Assembly (NCBI GenBank): GCA_014237395.1
Contig: JABZFP010000030.1
Coordinates: forward strand, 1 to 64,000
DNA from: Desulfobacteraceae bacterium
GTDB lineage: Bacteria > Desulfobacterota > Desulfobacteria > Desulfobacterales > UBA5852
Direction: 5' to 3'
Length of the DNA stretch: 64,000 bases
The translations under genes were made by a program, and so were the position numbers. Positions 15,999 to 26,234 of this stretch are shown piece by piece (positions within the stretch are counted from its first letter, which is position 1; every line of letters begins with the position of its first letter). Below the pieces are notes generated by a model. That model saw nothing but the letters and a program-made list of their open reading frames with translations, did not search any database and was not told where the DNA came from.

Positions 15999-17603
15999 TT
16001 AACGAACGTGCGGCGTTGGCAGAGCATCCACCCAGCGCCAGGCCGTTTTACCATCCGACGTCCTCACCTTGCGCAGACCGTCCCGCTCCCGGGCTTGCTG
16101 CAAGGCATCCCCGATCGTTCCGTGCGGCCAGTTCGGCAGAAGAGGTGCCACGCGTCGGGCCAGATCGTCCATGCCGCCCTCGCCCGCATCATCGAATGGG
16201 CCGCTTTTTTCAAGGGTTTCGTTCATCATCATGTCATAAAGAATTGCCGTCCGGTTCATGTTGTGGATTTGAGCCGCCTCGTCTTCCGAGGCGTCACCGG
16301 ACTGCATGCGGTTTTGGATATCATCCAGGTAGTCCAGGAAGCGTGTCTGCCATTCTTCAGCGATGGCGTCCAGCCGGGACGGGTCCATGCCGTCCGGCAG
16401 ACAGATCGCGCGGTTGGCATGGTAGTCGGTCCAGTGCCGGGACAGCACCTTAAGCCCAAATGCGTCCGGATCATCGCCGATGGCGGTTCCGGGAAATGGC
16501 GCCAACAGGTGAAATCCGTAAAACAGCCCCCGTTCGCCCAGGCGCCGGGCAAAGGCCATGGTCTGCTCCAGTGTTTCGGCTGTTTCCCCGGGCAGTCCCA
16601 GAATAAAGGAGGCATGGGCCTCCATGCCGGCCTGGCGGCACATGGCGACCGCGGTCTCCGCTTGTTCCAGCGAAATTTTTTTGCGAATGCGTTTCAGGAT
16701 AGCGGGATTGCCCGACTCTATTCCGAAACTGACGGCATGGCAGCCGGCCTCGCGCATGCGGGTGAGCAGCGCCACCGACACCGTATCGACCCGGGCAAAG
16801 GAGGACCATTTGATTTTCAATCCGCGCCGGATAATTTCATCGCAGATGGTGAGGCAGTGGCGTTCGTTGGCCGTGAACAGGTCGTCGGCCACGTTGACCT
16901 GGCGAAAGCCGAGCGCGGCCAGGCCCTGGATTTCATCCACCACCCGTTCCGGCGGCCGGTAGCGCACGCGGGCTCCCACCATCCGGCGGCCGACGCAAAA
17001 CACACATTGAAAGGGACATCCCCGGCTGGTGGTGACACTGACGGGCATTCCCAGGGTGCGATAGCGGCCAAGGGGCAGGCCATGGCGCGCCGGCTCCGGC
17101 AGGCAGCCCAAATCGATGGCGGGATCCCGCCAGGCGGTCTGATGAACGCTGCCGTTGGCGCGATAGGCCAGGCCCGGGATGGTCTCCCAGCGTCGGGGCC
17201 GGTTGGCGTCGTTCAACAGGTCCAGCAGGGTTTGTTCCCCTTCGCCGCGCACAATCACATCCAACTCGGGCACGGCCGCCAGGGTAGCTTCGGTGCTGAA
17301 GGTCACATGCGGTCCGCCCATGACCGTCAATATGTCGGGGGCGATTCGCTTGACGTCACGGATGAGGGCAAAGGCGGTTTCGGCACTCATGGTAACGGCG
17401 GTCGCGCCGACCACGTCCGGCCGGAAAGCTTCAAGCACATCGGCTATGGTGTTTGGGGTTTGCGGTGAGACAACCAGGTCGAGGATGCGCACGGTCACCC
17501 CGGCCGCTTCCAGGGCGCCGGCCAGATAGGCCAGGCCCAGGGGCGGGGAAGGGGTTTCCGATATCGGGTAGAAGGGGTTGATGAGCAGGACGCGATCGGC
17601 CAT
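15999..17603 (-). CDS. B12-binding-domain radical SAM protein
   Basis: A 534-residue protein. Residues 1-140 form a cobalamin-binding Rossmann-like domain (LLINPFYPISETPSPPLGLAYL, then VMGGPHVTFS and VVRGEGE). The radical SAM cluster motif CPFQCVFC (CxxxCxxC) lies at about residue 200. The rest is a SAM barrel with SFGIESGNPAILKRIRKK and HASFILGLPGETAETLEQT. Members methylate or rearrange small molecules, lipids or cofactors; the substrate here is not identifiable. It is transcribed leftwards with the small gene at 15679 and is separated from fhs by a terminator. Confidence 0.88.
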   Translation of the reverse strand: MADRVLLINPFYPISETPSPPLGLAYLAGALEAAGVTVRILDLVVSPQTPNTIADVLEAFRPDVVGATAVTMSAETAFALIRDVKRIAPDILTVMGGPHVTFSTEATLAAVPELDVIVRGEGEQTLLDLLNDANRPRRWETIPGLAYRANGSVHQTAWRDPAIDLGCLPEPARHGLPLGRYRTLGMPVSVTTSRGCPFQCVFCVGRRMVGARVRYRPPERVVDEIQGLAALGFRQVNVADDLFTANERHCLTICDEIIRRGLKIKWSSFARVDTVSVALLTRMREAGCHAVSFGIESGNPAILKRIRKKISLEQAETAVAMCRQAGMEAHASFILGLPGETAETLEQTMAFARRLGERGLFYGFHLLAPFPGTAIGDDPDAFGLKVLSRHWTDYHANRAICLPDGMDPSRLDAIAEEWQTRFLDYLDDIQNRMQSGDASEDEAAQIHNMNRTAILYDMMMNETLEKSGPFDDAGEGGMDDLARRVAPLLPNWPHGTIGDALQQARERDGLRKVRTSDGKTAWRWVDALPTPHVR

Positions 17604-17721
17604 TTATTCAGGATTCACTCCATTGATCGTTGTTGGGAGAGTACCGTCCAGGGAGAAGGAATGGTTTTGAATCGCCATCGTTTTGATGCCGTTTCGCCGC
17701 CTGGCGACATATTGAAAGAAA

Positions 17722-17747
17722 AAGGCCCGGAACGAATTCCGGGCCTT
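17722..17747 (-). terminator. Rho-independent terminator after fhs
   Basis: A 10-base stem AAGGCCCGGA/TCCGGGCCTT with a 6-base loop. Read on the minus strand it is followed by TTTTTC, placing it 27 bases after the fhs stop codon. Confidence 0.85.
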
Positions 17748-17773
17748 GATTCAACAGAGCTGGTCAGCGTCGA

Positions 17774-19537
17774 TTAGAACAGACCGCTGACTTTGCCGGT
17801 TTCGGTATCCACGTCGATCCGGCGGAAGGCCGGGTTGGAGCTGGTACCCGGCATCAGGCTGATGGTGCCGGCACAGGGGCAGAGGAACTTGGCGCCGGAG
17901 TAGATCAGCACGTCGCGGATGGGCAGGGTCCAGCCCTTGGGCACACCCTTGCGGACCGGGTCGTGGCTCAGGCTGAGATGGGATTTCACCATCATGGTGG
18001 CAAAATCGTTGTATTTGGGGTCGTTTTCGAGCATCTTGGCCTTGGCTTCCGCTTCCGGTGTCCAGGACACGCCGTCAGCGCCGTATACTTCTCTGGCGAT
18101 GGTGTCGACGCGGTCGCGCAGCTTCATCTCCAGCGGATAGAGGAACTTGAAGTCATTGGTTTCGTTGCAGGCGTCGATGACGGCATCGGCAAATTCGAGA
18201 GCGCCGTCGCCGCCCTTTTCCCAGTGTTTGGACTCGGCGCAACGCGCACCGGCGGCTTCGGCCGCTTTGCGCACGATGGCGCATTCCGCATCCGTATCGG
18301 TGTAGAAACGGTTGATGCAGACCACCGGATTGATGCCGGCCTTGCGGATGACGCCGATCATGTGGACCATGTTCTCGCAGCCCTTTTCCACGAGCTCGAG
18401 ATTTTCCTTGGTGTAGGCTTCATCCATGGCTTTGCCGGCCACCACGGCGGGACCGCCGCCGTGCATTTTAAGGGCGCGGATGGTGGAGGTCAGAACGGAA
18501 ACATGGGGTTTCAGACCGCTGAAGCGGCACTTGACGTTCCAGAACTTCTCGAAACCGATGTCGGCGGCGAAGCCGGATTCGGTGACGTGGTAGTCGAACA
18601 ACTTCAGGCCGACACGGTCAGCGATGATGGAGCTCTGGCCCACGGCGATATTGGCGAACGGTCCGGCGTGCACCATGCAGGGGTTGTACTCGGCGGTGCA
18701 CATCAGCGTCGGATTGATGGTGTTGCGCATGAAGGCCGCCATGGCACCGCCCACTTCCAGGTCGCCGGTGGTCACGGGATTGCCGCTCTTGTCGAAGGCC
18801 ACCGTGATTTCGTCCATGCGTTTACGCAGGTCCGCCAGGTCCCGCACCACGGCCAGGATGGCCATGAGTTCGGAACCGACCGCGATGCCGAATCGGGATT
18901 GCATGGTGAAGCCATCGTAGCGGCCGCCGAGGCCGATGATGATGTTGCGCAGGGACTGGGCGCAGAAGTCGATGATCCAGCCCATTTCAATGCGGGTGGG
19001 GTCGATGTCCAGCCGGCGCATTTTGGTCAGGCGGGCGAGCTGCTCGTCGTTGTAGTTGCGTTCATGCTGCATGCGGGCGGTCAGGGCCACCATGGCCAGG
19101 TTGTGGGCGTTCATGATGTCGTTGATGTCGCCCGTGAGACCCAGCGAGAATTCGGTCATGGGGATCAGCAGGGAGTTTCCGCCGCCGGCCGCGGTGCCTT
19201 TGACGTTCATGGTCGGACCACCGGAGGGCTGTCGCAAAGCGCCGCCGACATTGACGCCACGCTTGCCGAGGCCTTCCATCAACCCGCAGGAAGTGGTGCT
19301 CTTGCCTTCCCCTAAAGGGGTCGGGGTAATGGCGGTTACTTCGATGTACTTCCCGTCGGGTTTGTCTTTCAGGCGATTGATGATTTTAAGGAAGTCAAGT
19401 TTTGCCAGCCGCCCCATGGGCAGCATTTCTTCCGGTTGCAGGCCGAGCTTCTCGCGCCATTCATCGGGGGTGGGCATATTTTTTTCTGCCGCCTCGGAAA
19501 TCTGCCAGTCTGCCATATTAACCGCATCGTAAGCCAT
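17774..19537 (-). CDS. fhs: Formate-tetrahydrofolate ligase
   Basis: A 587-residue monofunctional enzyme interconverting formate + THF + ATP and 10-formyl-THF. The ATP-binding loop [16 protein letters not shown] (about residues 72-87) and [19 protein letters not shown] (about 102-120) are intact, and length matches the family. In sulfate reducers with a Wood-Ljungdahl pathway run oxidatively it produces formate and ATP from formyl-THF; the methylene-THF reductase module at 32.6-40.5 kb belongs to the same branch. A strong AAGGAGGAGAGGA site precedes the ATG. It is monocistronic, with promoter and terminator visible. Confidence 0.97.
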   Translation of the reverse strand: MAYDAVNMADWQISEAAEKNMPTPDEWREKLGLQPEEMLPMGRLAKLDFLKIINRLKDKPDGKYIEVTAITPTPLGEGKSTTSCGLMEGLGKRGVNVGGALRQPSGGPTMNVKGTAAGGGNSLLIPMTEFSLGLTGDINDIMNAHNLAMVALTARMQHERNYNDEQLARLTKMRRLDIDPTRIEMGWIIDFCAQSLRNIIIGLGGRYDGFTMQSRFGIAVGSELMAILAVVRDLADLRKRMDEITVAFDKSGNPVTTGDLEVGGAMAAFMRNTINPTLMCTAEYNPCMVHAGPFANIAVGQSSIIADRVGLKLFDYHVTESGFAADIGFEKFWNVKCRFSGLKPHVSVLTSTIRALKMHGGGPAVVAGKAMDEAYTKENLELVEKGCENMVHMIGVIRKAGINPVVCINRFYTDTDAECAIVRKAAEAAGARCAESKHWEKGGDGALEFADAVIDACNETNDFKFLYPLEMKLRDRVDTIAREVYGADGVSWTPEAEAKAKMLENDPKYNDFATMMVKSHLSLSHDPVRKGVPKGWTLPIRDVLIYSGAKFLCPCAGTISLMPGTSSNPAFRRIDVDTETGKVSGLF

Positions 19538-19703
19538 TTATCCTCTCCTCCTTCGTCAAGTTATTGGATGAAACGGACACCGAACCGAACGGTAAAACGT
19601 TGGTTCCCTTAAGAGCCGCGAAAAACAGGTAGGACTATCTGGTGTTTACAGCGTGGTGCCGGGAGTTCCGCCCCGGCCGCAACCATTCGAAAAGAACTTT
19701 GAA

Positions 19704-19732
19704 CTTGTAGCATTCCGGTGGATTTTTGGCAA
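19704..19732 (-). promoter_or_regulatory. Promoter of fhs
   Basis: On the minus strand TTGCCA (19732-19727) is followed after 17 bases by TACAAG (19709-19704), preceded by TGC, an extended -10. It predicts a leader of about 160 bases before the fhs ATG. The leader holds a small GC-rich hairpin (CCGGG/CCCGG) of unknown meaning. Confidence 0.5.
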
Positions 19733-19768
19733 GGGTAAATCGTTGGCGAAGCAACGGCCCCGGTACGC

Positions 19769-21769
19769 TCAGCCCTGAAGGCGTTGCAGACGGTAGTAAA
19801 AGGCCTGGCGGGCCATCAAATCGGCGTGGCTGCCGGATTCGATGAGGTTGCCGTGGTGCAGGACAAGAATTTGGTCGGCCTGTTTGACGGTGGACAGGCG
19901 ATGGGCCACCAGGAAGGTTGTTCGGCCGGTGGTAAGCCGCTGCAGGGCTTCCTGAATGCGGTTCTCGGTCTCCGAATCGATATAGGAGGTGGCTTCGTCG
20001 AGGATGATAATGTCCGGCTGGCGGGCGAAGGCGCGGGCAATGGAAAGCAGCTGGCGTTCCCCGCTCGACAAGGATGCGCCGCCTTCGTTCAGGGGGGTTT
20101 CCAGGCCCTGTGGCAGGCGCATGACGAAATCGAGGCAATTGGCATCAGCCAATAGGGTACGGAGGGTCTCGTCCGACACGGTCGAGCGTTGCGGGAGGAT
20201 ATTGTCGCGGATCGACCCGGAGAACAGAAACGGGTCCTGCATCACCAAGGCCATGCGCCGGCGCAGGATGGCCGGGTCCCACTCCCGGATATCACGGCCG
20301 TTGATGCGGATGGTGCCGGTGTCGGGCAGATAAAAGCGCCCCAGGAGCTGTGTCAGGGTGGTTTTACCGGAACCGGTCGGTCCGACAAGCGCGATGGTGC
20401 TGCCGGCCGGGACCTGAAAGGAGATATCCTGCAGCACCGGCTCCCCGGGAAGATAGCTGAAGGACACCCGGTCGAAAACGATATGGGTCAGGGGGCTCTT
20501 GTCCGGAACGGGGGCCTGTATTCGGGCTTTTTGCGGGCGGGGGAGCATTTCCGGACTGTCCATTACCTGGAAAAGGCGTTCCGCCGACGCCAGGGCGTTC
20601 TGGAGAATGTTGTATTTTTCGGAGAGATCGCGGATCGGCCGGAAAAACATGCGCATGTAGGAAATGAAAGCCACCAGAATGCCCAGGGTCATGTCGCCGG
20701 ACAGGATGCGGCCGCCGCCATACAGGATGACGATGGCGACGGTGATGACGCCCAGCACTTCCACCAGCGGCATGAAGATGGCCAGGATATGAATCTGTTC
20801 CATGCCGGCCTGATAATTTTCATGATTCAGGCGTCGAAACCGTTTTTCGTTGTCGGTTTCCCTACGAAAGGACTGGATGACGCGTATGCCGCCGATGGTT
20901 TCCGCAAAACGGGTGTTGATTTCGGCGACTTTTATCCGCAACCGCCGAAACACATCGCGGACCCGGCGGGAGAACCACCAGGATGCCAGGCCGACCAGCG
21001 GCAGAACGGTGAAGGCAGCCAGGGCCAGTCGCCAGTTCATGCTCACCAGTACGATGCCGATCCCGATCAGCAGAAAGAAATCCTTGAAGAGCATGGAAAG
21101 AACGGAGGTGAAGAGCTCGTGCATGTTCTGCACGTCATTGGTGACCCGGGTCACCAAGCGCCCTACCGGATTGCGGGCAAAGAAGGTCATCGAAAAATCC
21201 TGCATCCGCCTGAACAATGTCAGGCGCAGGTCGTGCATCACGAAATGGCCGGCTTTTTCCATGGTGATTTTCTGGATGAAATTGAGAAGAAAATCCATCA
21301 TGATCAACACCAGATAGGCCACGGCAATCAGCAGCAGGCCCGTCAAATGGGGCTGGCGCAGGTGTCGGCGGTCTTCGAGGGACAGGCGGCCCAAATCTTG
21401 ATAGGCGATGGCCCACCCCGTATCCCGGCGCACCAGTAGCTCGGGATAGCGTTCCCGGAAGGTCGGCAGGGCGGGATTGTCGTCTGACAGTGCTAGCCAG
21501 CGCGTGGTCCGGGAGGGGGCGGCCTCGGCCGATTCGCTGCTGTTTGATGGCGTGCTATACGTCTGGACCGGCACGATATAGCGGTCGATGGCCATTTTGG
21601 TAAGGTAGGGCAGGGTAAGGTCCAGGGCGGTGAGAAGCAGGACCAGGACGATGGATACCGTCAGCATGGCACGGTAGGGTGTCAGAAAGGGCAGCAGTCT
21701 ACGAAGCAAGCGAAGGTCCCGCTGCTTGTCCAGCTGGCCTTCTTCAAAATAGCCCCCATCATGCTGCAT
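19769..21769 (-). CDS. ABC exporter half-transporter with a consensus ATPase site
   Basis: A 666-residue fused permease-ATPase of the MsbA/TM287-288 type. About six membrane helices lie within residues 35-370, interrupted near 65-130 by an insertion between helices 1 and 2. The nucleotide domain has Walker A GPTGSGKTTL, signature LSSGERQLLSIARA and Walker B IIILDEATSYID with the catalytic Glu. Its 5' end overlaps the 3' end of the partner gene by 11 bases, so the pair form a heterodimer. Multidrug or lipid export is the family norm; the substrate is unknown. Confidence 0.92.
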   Translation of the reverse strand: MQHDGGYFEEGQLDKQRDLRLLRRLLPFLTPYRAMLTVSIVLVLLLTALDLTLPYLTKMAIDRYIVPVQTYSTPSNSSESAEAAPSRTTRWLALSDDNPALPTFRERYPELLVRRDTGWAIAYQDLGRLSLEDRRHLRQPHLTGLLLIAVAYLVLIMMDFLLNFIQKITMEKAGHFVMHDLRLTLFRRMQDFSMTFFARNPVGRLVTRVTNDVQNMHELFTSVLSMLFKDFFLLIGIGIVLVSMNWRLALAAFTVLPLVGLASWWFSRRVRDVFRRLRIKVAEINTRFAETIGGIRVIQSFRRETDNEKRFRRLNHENYQAGMEQIHILAIFMPLVEVLGVITVAIVILYGGGRILSGDMTLGILVAFISYMRMFFRPIRDLSEKYNILQNALASAERLFQVMDSPEMLPRPQKARIQAPVPDKSPLTHIVFDRVSFSYLPGEPVLQDISFQVPAGSTIALVGPTGSGKTTLTQLLGRFYLPDTGTIRINGRDIREWDPAILRRRMALVMQDPFLFSGSIRDNILPQRSTVSDETLRTLLADANCLDFVMRLPQGLETPLNEGGASLSSGERQLLSIARAFARQPDIIILDEATSYIDSETENRIQEALQRLTTGRTTFLVAHRLSTVKQADQILVLHHGNLIESGSHADLMARQAFYYRLQRLQG

Positions 21770-23681
21770 CGAGGGCCTCCGTCACGGCCTGCATCTGGGC
21801 GGTTTCGGCGTAATAGCCGCCTTTGTCGACCAGGTCATCATGCGTGCCGGCCGCAACGATGCGACCGCGCTGCAGGACGATAATCTGATCAGCCCGGCGA
21901 ATGGCCGACAGCCGGTGGGTGGCGATCAACAGTGCGCGCACGCCCTGAAGTCCCTGCAGGGTGTCGATCAGGCGGTGGCCGGTGGCCATATCCACCTGAC
22001 TGATGGGATCGTCCAGGAGCATCAGGGGCACCTCCATCAGCAGGGCCCGGGCCAGGGCGATGCGCTGTTTCTGGCCGCCGGAAAGGACGACGCCTTTTTC
22101 TCCCACGAGGGTGTCCAGTCCCCGGGGAAATGCGGCCATAGTGCGGGTCAGGGCCGCTTGCGCCAGAACGGTGTCCAGACGGTTTTGGTCTACCGGCCGT
22201 CCCAGGGTGATGTTTTCACGGATGGTGCCGGCAAACAGGAAAGGTTCCTGGGGAACGCTGGCCATCAGGCCGCGTAGGTCGTTTAATCGAATATCGCGCA
22301 GATCGGTACCGTTCAGCAGGACCCGTCCGGCGGTAGGGTCATACAGCCGGGGGATCAGGTTCAGCAGCGTCGTCTTGCCGGCGCCGGGAGGCCCCACGAT
22401 GCCCAGTGTCTGGCCGGGTTCGACCGTCAGTTCGATATCCTGCAGCACCGGCGAGGCGGGCGTGGCACGGTCGCCGGCGCGGTAGTGAAACGACACACCC
22501 TGAAAGGCGAGGGTGCAGGGCGGGCTGATGCGTGTCGTGGCGTTGGGCCGGTCTTCGATGTGGGGTTGGGTCGTTAGAATGGTATTCAGGCGCTGCAGCG
22601 AGGCTTTGCCGCGCTGGATCAGGTTGGTCACCCAGCCCATGGCCATCATGGGCCATGTGAGCAGGCCGAGGTAGCTGATAAAGGCGACGAACTCGCCGGG
22701 TGTGATTTCCTGCAGGATGGTTTGGCGTCCGCCGATGCCGAGAACGATCACCATGCTCAGATTGGTGAGCAGCACCATCATGGGCATAAAGGCGCCGGTT
22801 ACCCGCACCAGGGACAGGTTTTCACGCACATAGCCGCGGGAAGCCGATTCCACCGCGTCGGCCGAGGCCGCCTGCCAGGTATAGGCCTTGATGACCCGAA
22901 TGCCGGCCAGGCGTTCGCGGACGACTTCGGTCAGGTCGGCAAATGATTTTTGGACGGTCTGGTATCGCTTGTGCATCTGGCGGCTGAAAAAACGGGTGCC
23001 GAAAACGATCAGCGGTGCCGGGATGAGGACCAGCAAGGTGAGCTGGACATTGATGTAGAGCATGAAGCCGATGGCGGCCGCTCCCAGGACAATGGCATCG
23101 TTGAGGGCCACCATGCCCATGCCCGTGGCCATGCGCACCTGGTTGATGTCGTTGGTGGCATGGGCCATGAGGTCGCCGGTGGCGGCGGTATCGAAAAACC
23201 GGGCGGAGAGGCGCTGCAAGTGTCCAAACAGGCGGTTGCGCAAGGCTTCCTCGACACGCCGGGAGGTGCCCAGCAGGCAGCGCCGCCAGATATAGCGAAA
23301 CACCCCGATGCACAGCCCCACGATCAGGATGAGGAGCGCCTGCCGCAGCAACCCTTCCCAGGAGGCCTGGTAGAGGGTCAGGTCATCCACGGCGGTTTTG
23401 ATAATGCGCGGGATGATCAGTTGCAGAAAATCGACGATGATCAGGCTGATCAGGCCGATGATGATGCGGGTGCGGTTTTCGATGAGGCTGGGTTTGATCA
23501 GGCGTAGGGGGTTCAAAATACGGTTTTTCCCTGGTCGTTCATCAACCGTTCGTATGAGAGCAGAAAGGGGTTGTTGGCGTCCAACCACATTAAGACCGTT
23601 TCCCGGCAGGGTCAATTGATGACCTGCAGGGGAGGCGCCGGGGCCGGGTTTCATCACCTCGTTGCCGATTTGGAACCCCAT
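21759..23681 (-). CDS. ABC exporter half-transporter with a degenerate ATPase site
   Basis: Up to 640 residues. Six membrane helices precede an ATPase with Walker A GPPGAGKTTL and signature LSGGQKQRIALARA. Walker B reads LMLLDDPISQVD, with Asp in place of the catalytic Glu, as in the degenerate site of heterodimeric exporters such as TM287/288, LmrCD and BmrCD. The first about 50 residues are unusual and the ATG at 23681 has no ribosome-binding site. A start at residue 10 (preceded by GAGG) or a non-ATG start further in is possible. Confidence 0.88.
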   Translation of the reverse strand: MGFQIGNEVMKPGPGASPAGHQLTLPGNGLNVVGRQQPLSALIRTVDERPGKNRILNPLRLIKPSLIENRTRIIIGLISLIIVDFLQLIIPRIIKTAVDDLTLYQASWEGLLRQALLILIVGLCIGVFRYIWRRCLLGTSRRVEEALRNRLFGHLQRLSARFFDTAATGDLMAHATNDINQVRMATGMGMVALNDAIVLGAAAIGFMLYINVQLTLLVLIPAPLIVFGTRFFSRQMHKRYQTVQKSFADLTEVVRERLAGIRVIKAYTWQAASADAVESASRGYVRENLSLVRVTGAFMPMMVLLTNLSMVIVLGIGGRQTILQEITPGEFVAFISYLGLLTWPMMAMGWVTNLIQRGKASLQRLNTILTTQPHIEDRPNATTRISPPCTLAFQGVSFHYRAGDRATPASPVLQDIELTVEPGQTLGIVGPPGAGKTTLLNLIPRLYDPTAGRVLLNGTDLRDIRLNDLRGLMASVPQEPFLFAGTIRENITLGRPVDQNRLDTVLAQAALTRTMAAFPRGLDTLVGEKGVVLSGGQKQRIALARALLMEVPLMLLDDPISQVDMATGHRLIDTLQGLQGVRALLIATHRLSAIRRADQIIVLQRGRIVAAGTHDDLVDKGGYYAETAQMQAVTEALDAA

Positions 23682-23760
23682 GAAATTAATAAAATTTTTT
23701 TACAAACGAGGTGGTTTCGGCGATTGACTTTAAACATCGCGGTTGATACTTTGCAAGGTT

Positions 23761-25758
23761 ATGGAATCCGGTTTGGTCGTCGAATATATTGATAAACAGC
23801 GCATTCTGTGTGCCGTTGTGCTCGAGGTCAAGCAACAGCGCCTGCGATTGCTGACGGAGAATTCCCGTGAGGTCAGCCTTGCGCCGAGCCGCCTTTCGCA
23901 CCAGAGCGCGGAGCGGCTGGACCTTGCGATCGGACGCGACCGGATGGTGGACATGCTCAAACGTTTTGCTGCCCGGCGCGACGCCTTGACACAGGGCATC
24001 GATATCCGCGAGTTGTGGGAAGTGCTCAATTCCGAGCAGGAGTGGATCGATTTGGAAACCATGACGGCCTTCTGTTTCCCGGAAACCACGACCAGTGACC
24101 ACGAATCCGCCGTCATCAGGGCCTTTTTCGGCAACCGACGCTACTTCAAGTTCAACAGCGAGGGATTCTTCCCCCACTCGCAAAGCCACGTCGAACAATT
24201 GATCGCACGCGAAAATGAAGAAGCCCGTCGCCAACAGCTTATCCGGAACGGTAGTGACTGGCTGCGGCACGCGCTGGCCGAACCGGGCAGCATGGCGGTG
24301 GCCGGCAACGGCAGCCAGGTGGAAGAATACGCGGCGATTTTAAAATCCTATTGCATCTTTGGCAAAGACAGCCCGACTTATGATATTGGACGCGCCATGG
24401 CAGCGGGCTTCGGTGTTGAAGGGCAGGACGATCTTTTTCAAAAGCTGGTGCGGCTGGGTGTCATGGCCGTTGACGAGAATATCGAGTTGATACGGGAAGA
24501 CATTCCGGAAGCTTTCCCTGCCGCTGTGTCGGAAAAGGCCGCCCAGATTGTCGCGCACCCCGGTCTTTTCGAGACCGGCGGTCCCCGGCGTGATTTGACC
24601 GATTTACCCCTGATGACGGTCGACGGCCAGTCGACCCTGGATTACGACGATGCCCTGAGCATCCAGGCGCTGGAAGATGGCTACCTGGTTGGTGTGCACA
24701 TCATGGATGTGGCGCACCACGTCAAGAAGGGGGACGTCATCGACCGCGAGGCGCTGTCGCGGGGCAGTTCGATTTATATGCCGGACCACCGCATTTCGAT
24801 GCTCCCGCCTCTCCTGGCGGAGGGTGTCTGCAGCCTCCGGGCGGGGGAAGCACGTCCGGCCATTTCCACGTTCATCAAAGTCGGTCCGTTTGGCACGATT
24901 GTATCGTATGACATATGCGCTAGCGTCATTCGCGTCCGACATCAGCGCACCTACTACGATGTCAACCTGGCAGCGGATGACGATGCGGATATCGTCAACT
25001 TAAGATTTATCGCGGAGAAATTTCGTGAATTCCGATTGGATCAAGGGGCCGTACAGATCACCCTGCCGGACGTGAATGTCTGGATCGATGAGAACGGGGA
25101 GGTAAACCTCAGCCGCCTGAATCGCGAGAGTCCCGCCCGCCTGCTGGTGTCGGAACTCATGATCATGGCCAACTGGATGATGGCCCGGTTTCTGCGCGAC
25201 AATGACATGCCGGCTATTTTTCGTTCCCAGCCCGAACCGAAGGAACGGCTTTACAAGCGGGACCAGGGAACGCTTTTTCAGAACTGGATGCAGCGGCGGC
25301 GACTGAACCGGTTCGTTCTGGGCACCACGGCCGAACACCATTCCGGTCTGGGGCTGGATGCCTATGTGACGGCCACCAGTCCCATCCGGAAATACTTCGA
25401 CCTGATCACCCAGCGCCAGATCCGTGCTGTCCTGGGGCTGGAAGCCTCCTATACCAAGGATGATATCAGTGGCTTGATGCAGCAGCTCGAACAGCCCATG
25501 GCGGCTGTTTCCCGGGTACAACACCATCGCCATTACTATTGGATGCTGCGGTACCTGGAAGGACGGGTGGGTGAACAGACAACCGCAACCGTGTTGCAGA
25601 AACGCCGCAGCGGTTACCAGGTGTTGTTAACGGAGTATATGGTGGAGTGTGACATGCCGGTTCCCATCGGTCGTTCGCTGAAACCCGAAGAAGTGATCGA
25701 GGTGACGATTCAGAACGTCAATGCTCGCAAGGGCCTGCTATCGGTGTTCACGGTTTGA
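23761..25758 (+). CDS. RNase II/RNB-domain exoribonuclease-family protein
   Basis: A 665-residue protein. The RNB catalytic core starts near residue 280 with TVDGQSTLDYDDALSI, carrying the clustered Asp residues that bind Mg2+, and continues through VAHHVKKGDVIDREALSRGSS and the C-terminal LDAYVTATSPIRKYFDL. It lacks the full cold-shock/S1 arrangement of RNase R, and its N-terminal 250 residues are divergent, as in the short RNB proteins of Desulfobacterota. It probably degrades RNA 3' to 5'. The ATG at 23761 follows AAGG closely; a TTG at 23743 is the alternative. TTGACT-17-TACTTT (23724-23752) is a weak promoter candidate, divergent from the ABC genes. Confidence 0.85.
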   Translation: MESGLVVEYIDKQRILCAVVLEVKQQRLRLLTENSREVSLAPSRLSHQSAERLDLAIGRDRMVDMLKRFAARRDALTQGIDIRELWEVLNSEQEWIDLETMTAFCFPETTTSDHESAVIRAFFGNRRYFKFNSEGFFPHSQSHVEQLIARENEEARRQQLIRNGSDWLRHALAEPGSMAVAGNGSQVEEYAAILKSYCIFGKDSPTYDIGRAMAAGFGVEGQDDLFQKLVRLGVMAVDENIELIREDIPEAFPAAVSEKAAQIVAHPGLFETGGPRRDLTDLPLMTVDGQSTLDYDDALSIQALEDGYLVGVHIMDVAHHVKKGDVIDREALSRGSSIYMPDHRISMLPPLLAEGVCSLRAGEARPAISTFIKVGPFGTIVSYDICASVIRVRHQRTYYDVNLAADDDADIVNLRFIAEKFREFRLDQGAVQITLPDVNVWIDENGEVNLSRLNRESPARLLVSELMIMANWMMARFLRDNDMPAIFRSQPEPKERLYKRDQGTLFQNWMQRRRLNRFVLGTTAEHHSGLGLDAYVTATSPIRKYFDLITQRQIRAVLGLEASYTKDDISGLMQQLEQPMAAVSRVQHHRHYYWMLRYLEGRVGEQTTATVLQKRRSGYQVLLTEYMVECDMPVPIGRSLKPEEVIEVTIQNVNARKGLLSVFTV

Positions 25759-25811
25759 GCGACCGTTGGCCGATGGTCCTGCACGCGTCTTCCTGCCAAT
25801 CTATCCTGTGA

Positions 25812-26057
25812 TCAGCCGGTGCGGCCCCGTTTGGCGGCAAAACAGCGTTTTTCAACGTAGGATGCCGTGGCCACATCGAATACGGCTTCGTGTTCGTGAA
25901 TCAAGCGCGGTCCGCCTTCCCAGGCGCCACAAGCTTCGACAACCGGATCCCCCAGGTTGAACTTGTGGCCGCAGGCCGGGCATCCCTGGGCATTGAACTG
26001 ATTGAGCAACGCAAGGTCGATGATATGTCTGCCTTTCCGGGGCGTTCGTATGGTCAT
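25812..26057 (-). CDS. Small conserved protein with a zinc-ribbon-like CPACG motif
   Basis: An 81-residue protein. The central segment CPACGHKFNLGDPVVEACG has a CxxC pair and a later Cys, and a further Cys occurs near the C-terminus (EKRCFAAKRG), compatible with a metal-binding knuckle. GAGG precedes the ATG. It is convergent with the RNB gene and divergent from the EamA pair. I recall similar small proteins in other Desulfobacterota but no function. Confidence 0.65.
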   Translation of the reverse strand: MTIRTPRKGRHIIDLALLNQFNAQGCPACGHKFNLGDPVVEACGAWEGGPRLIHEHEAVFDVATASYVEKRCFAAKRGRTG

Positions 26058-26234
26058 GGCATGAACCTCGTTTGATCGTATGTAAAAAGATGGGCGAGCC
26101 CGGTCATCGCCTGAAGGTGGTGACCGAGCTTTGTTCCTGTGGTCAAATTAAGGGTGGCCCTGCGGGCTGTCAACCGGATCTGAGGTGCCGACTTGTGACC
26201 GGGTCGTGCCCGGCGTGCGGGTGGAGATCGTGGA

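Noticed and set aside
15957..17468. A 503-codon plus-strand open frame
   Set aside because: Antisense to the radical SAM gene, with no domain resemblance.
17963..19315. A 450-codon plus-strand open frame
   Set aside because: Antisense to fhs, His/Gly/Val-rich shadow sequence.
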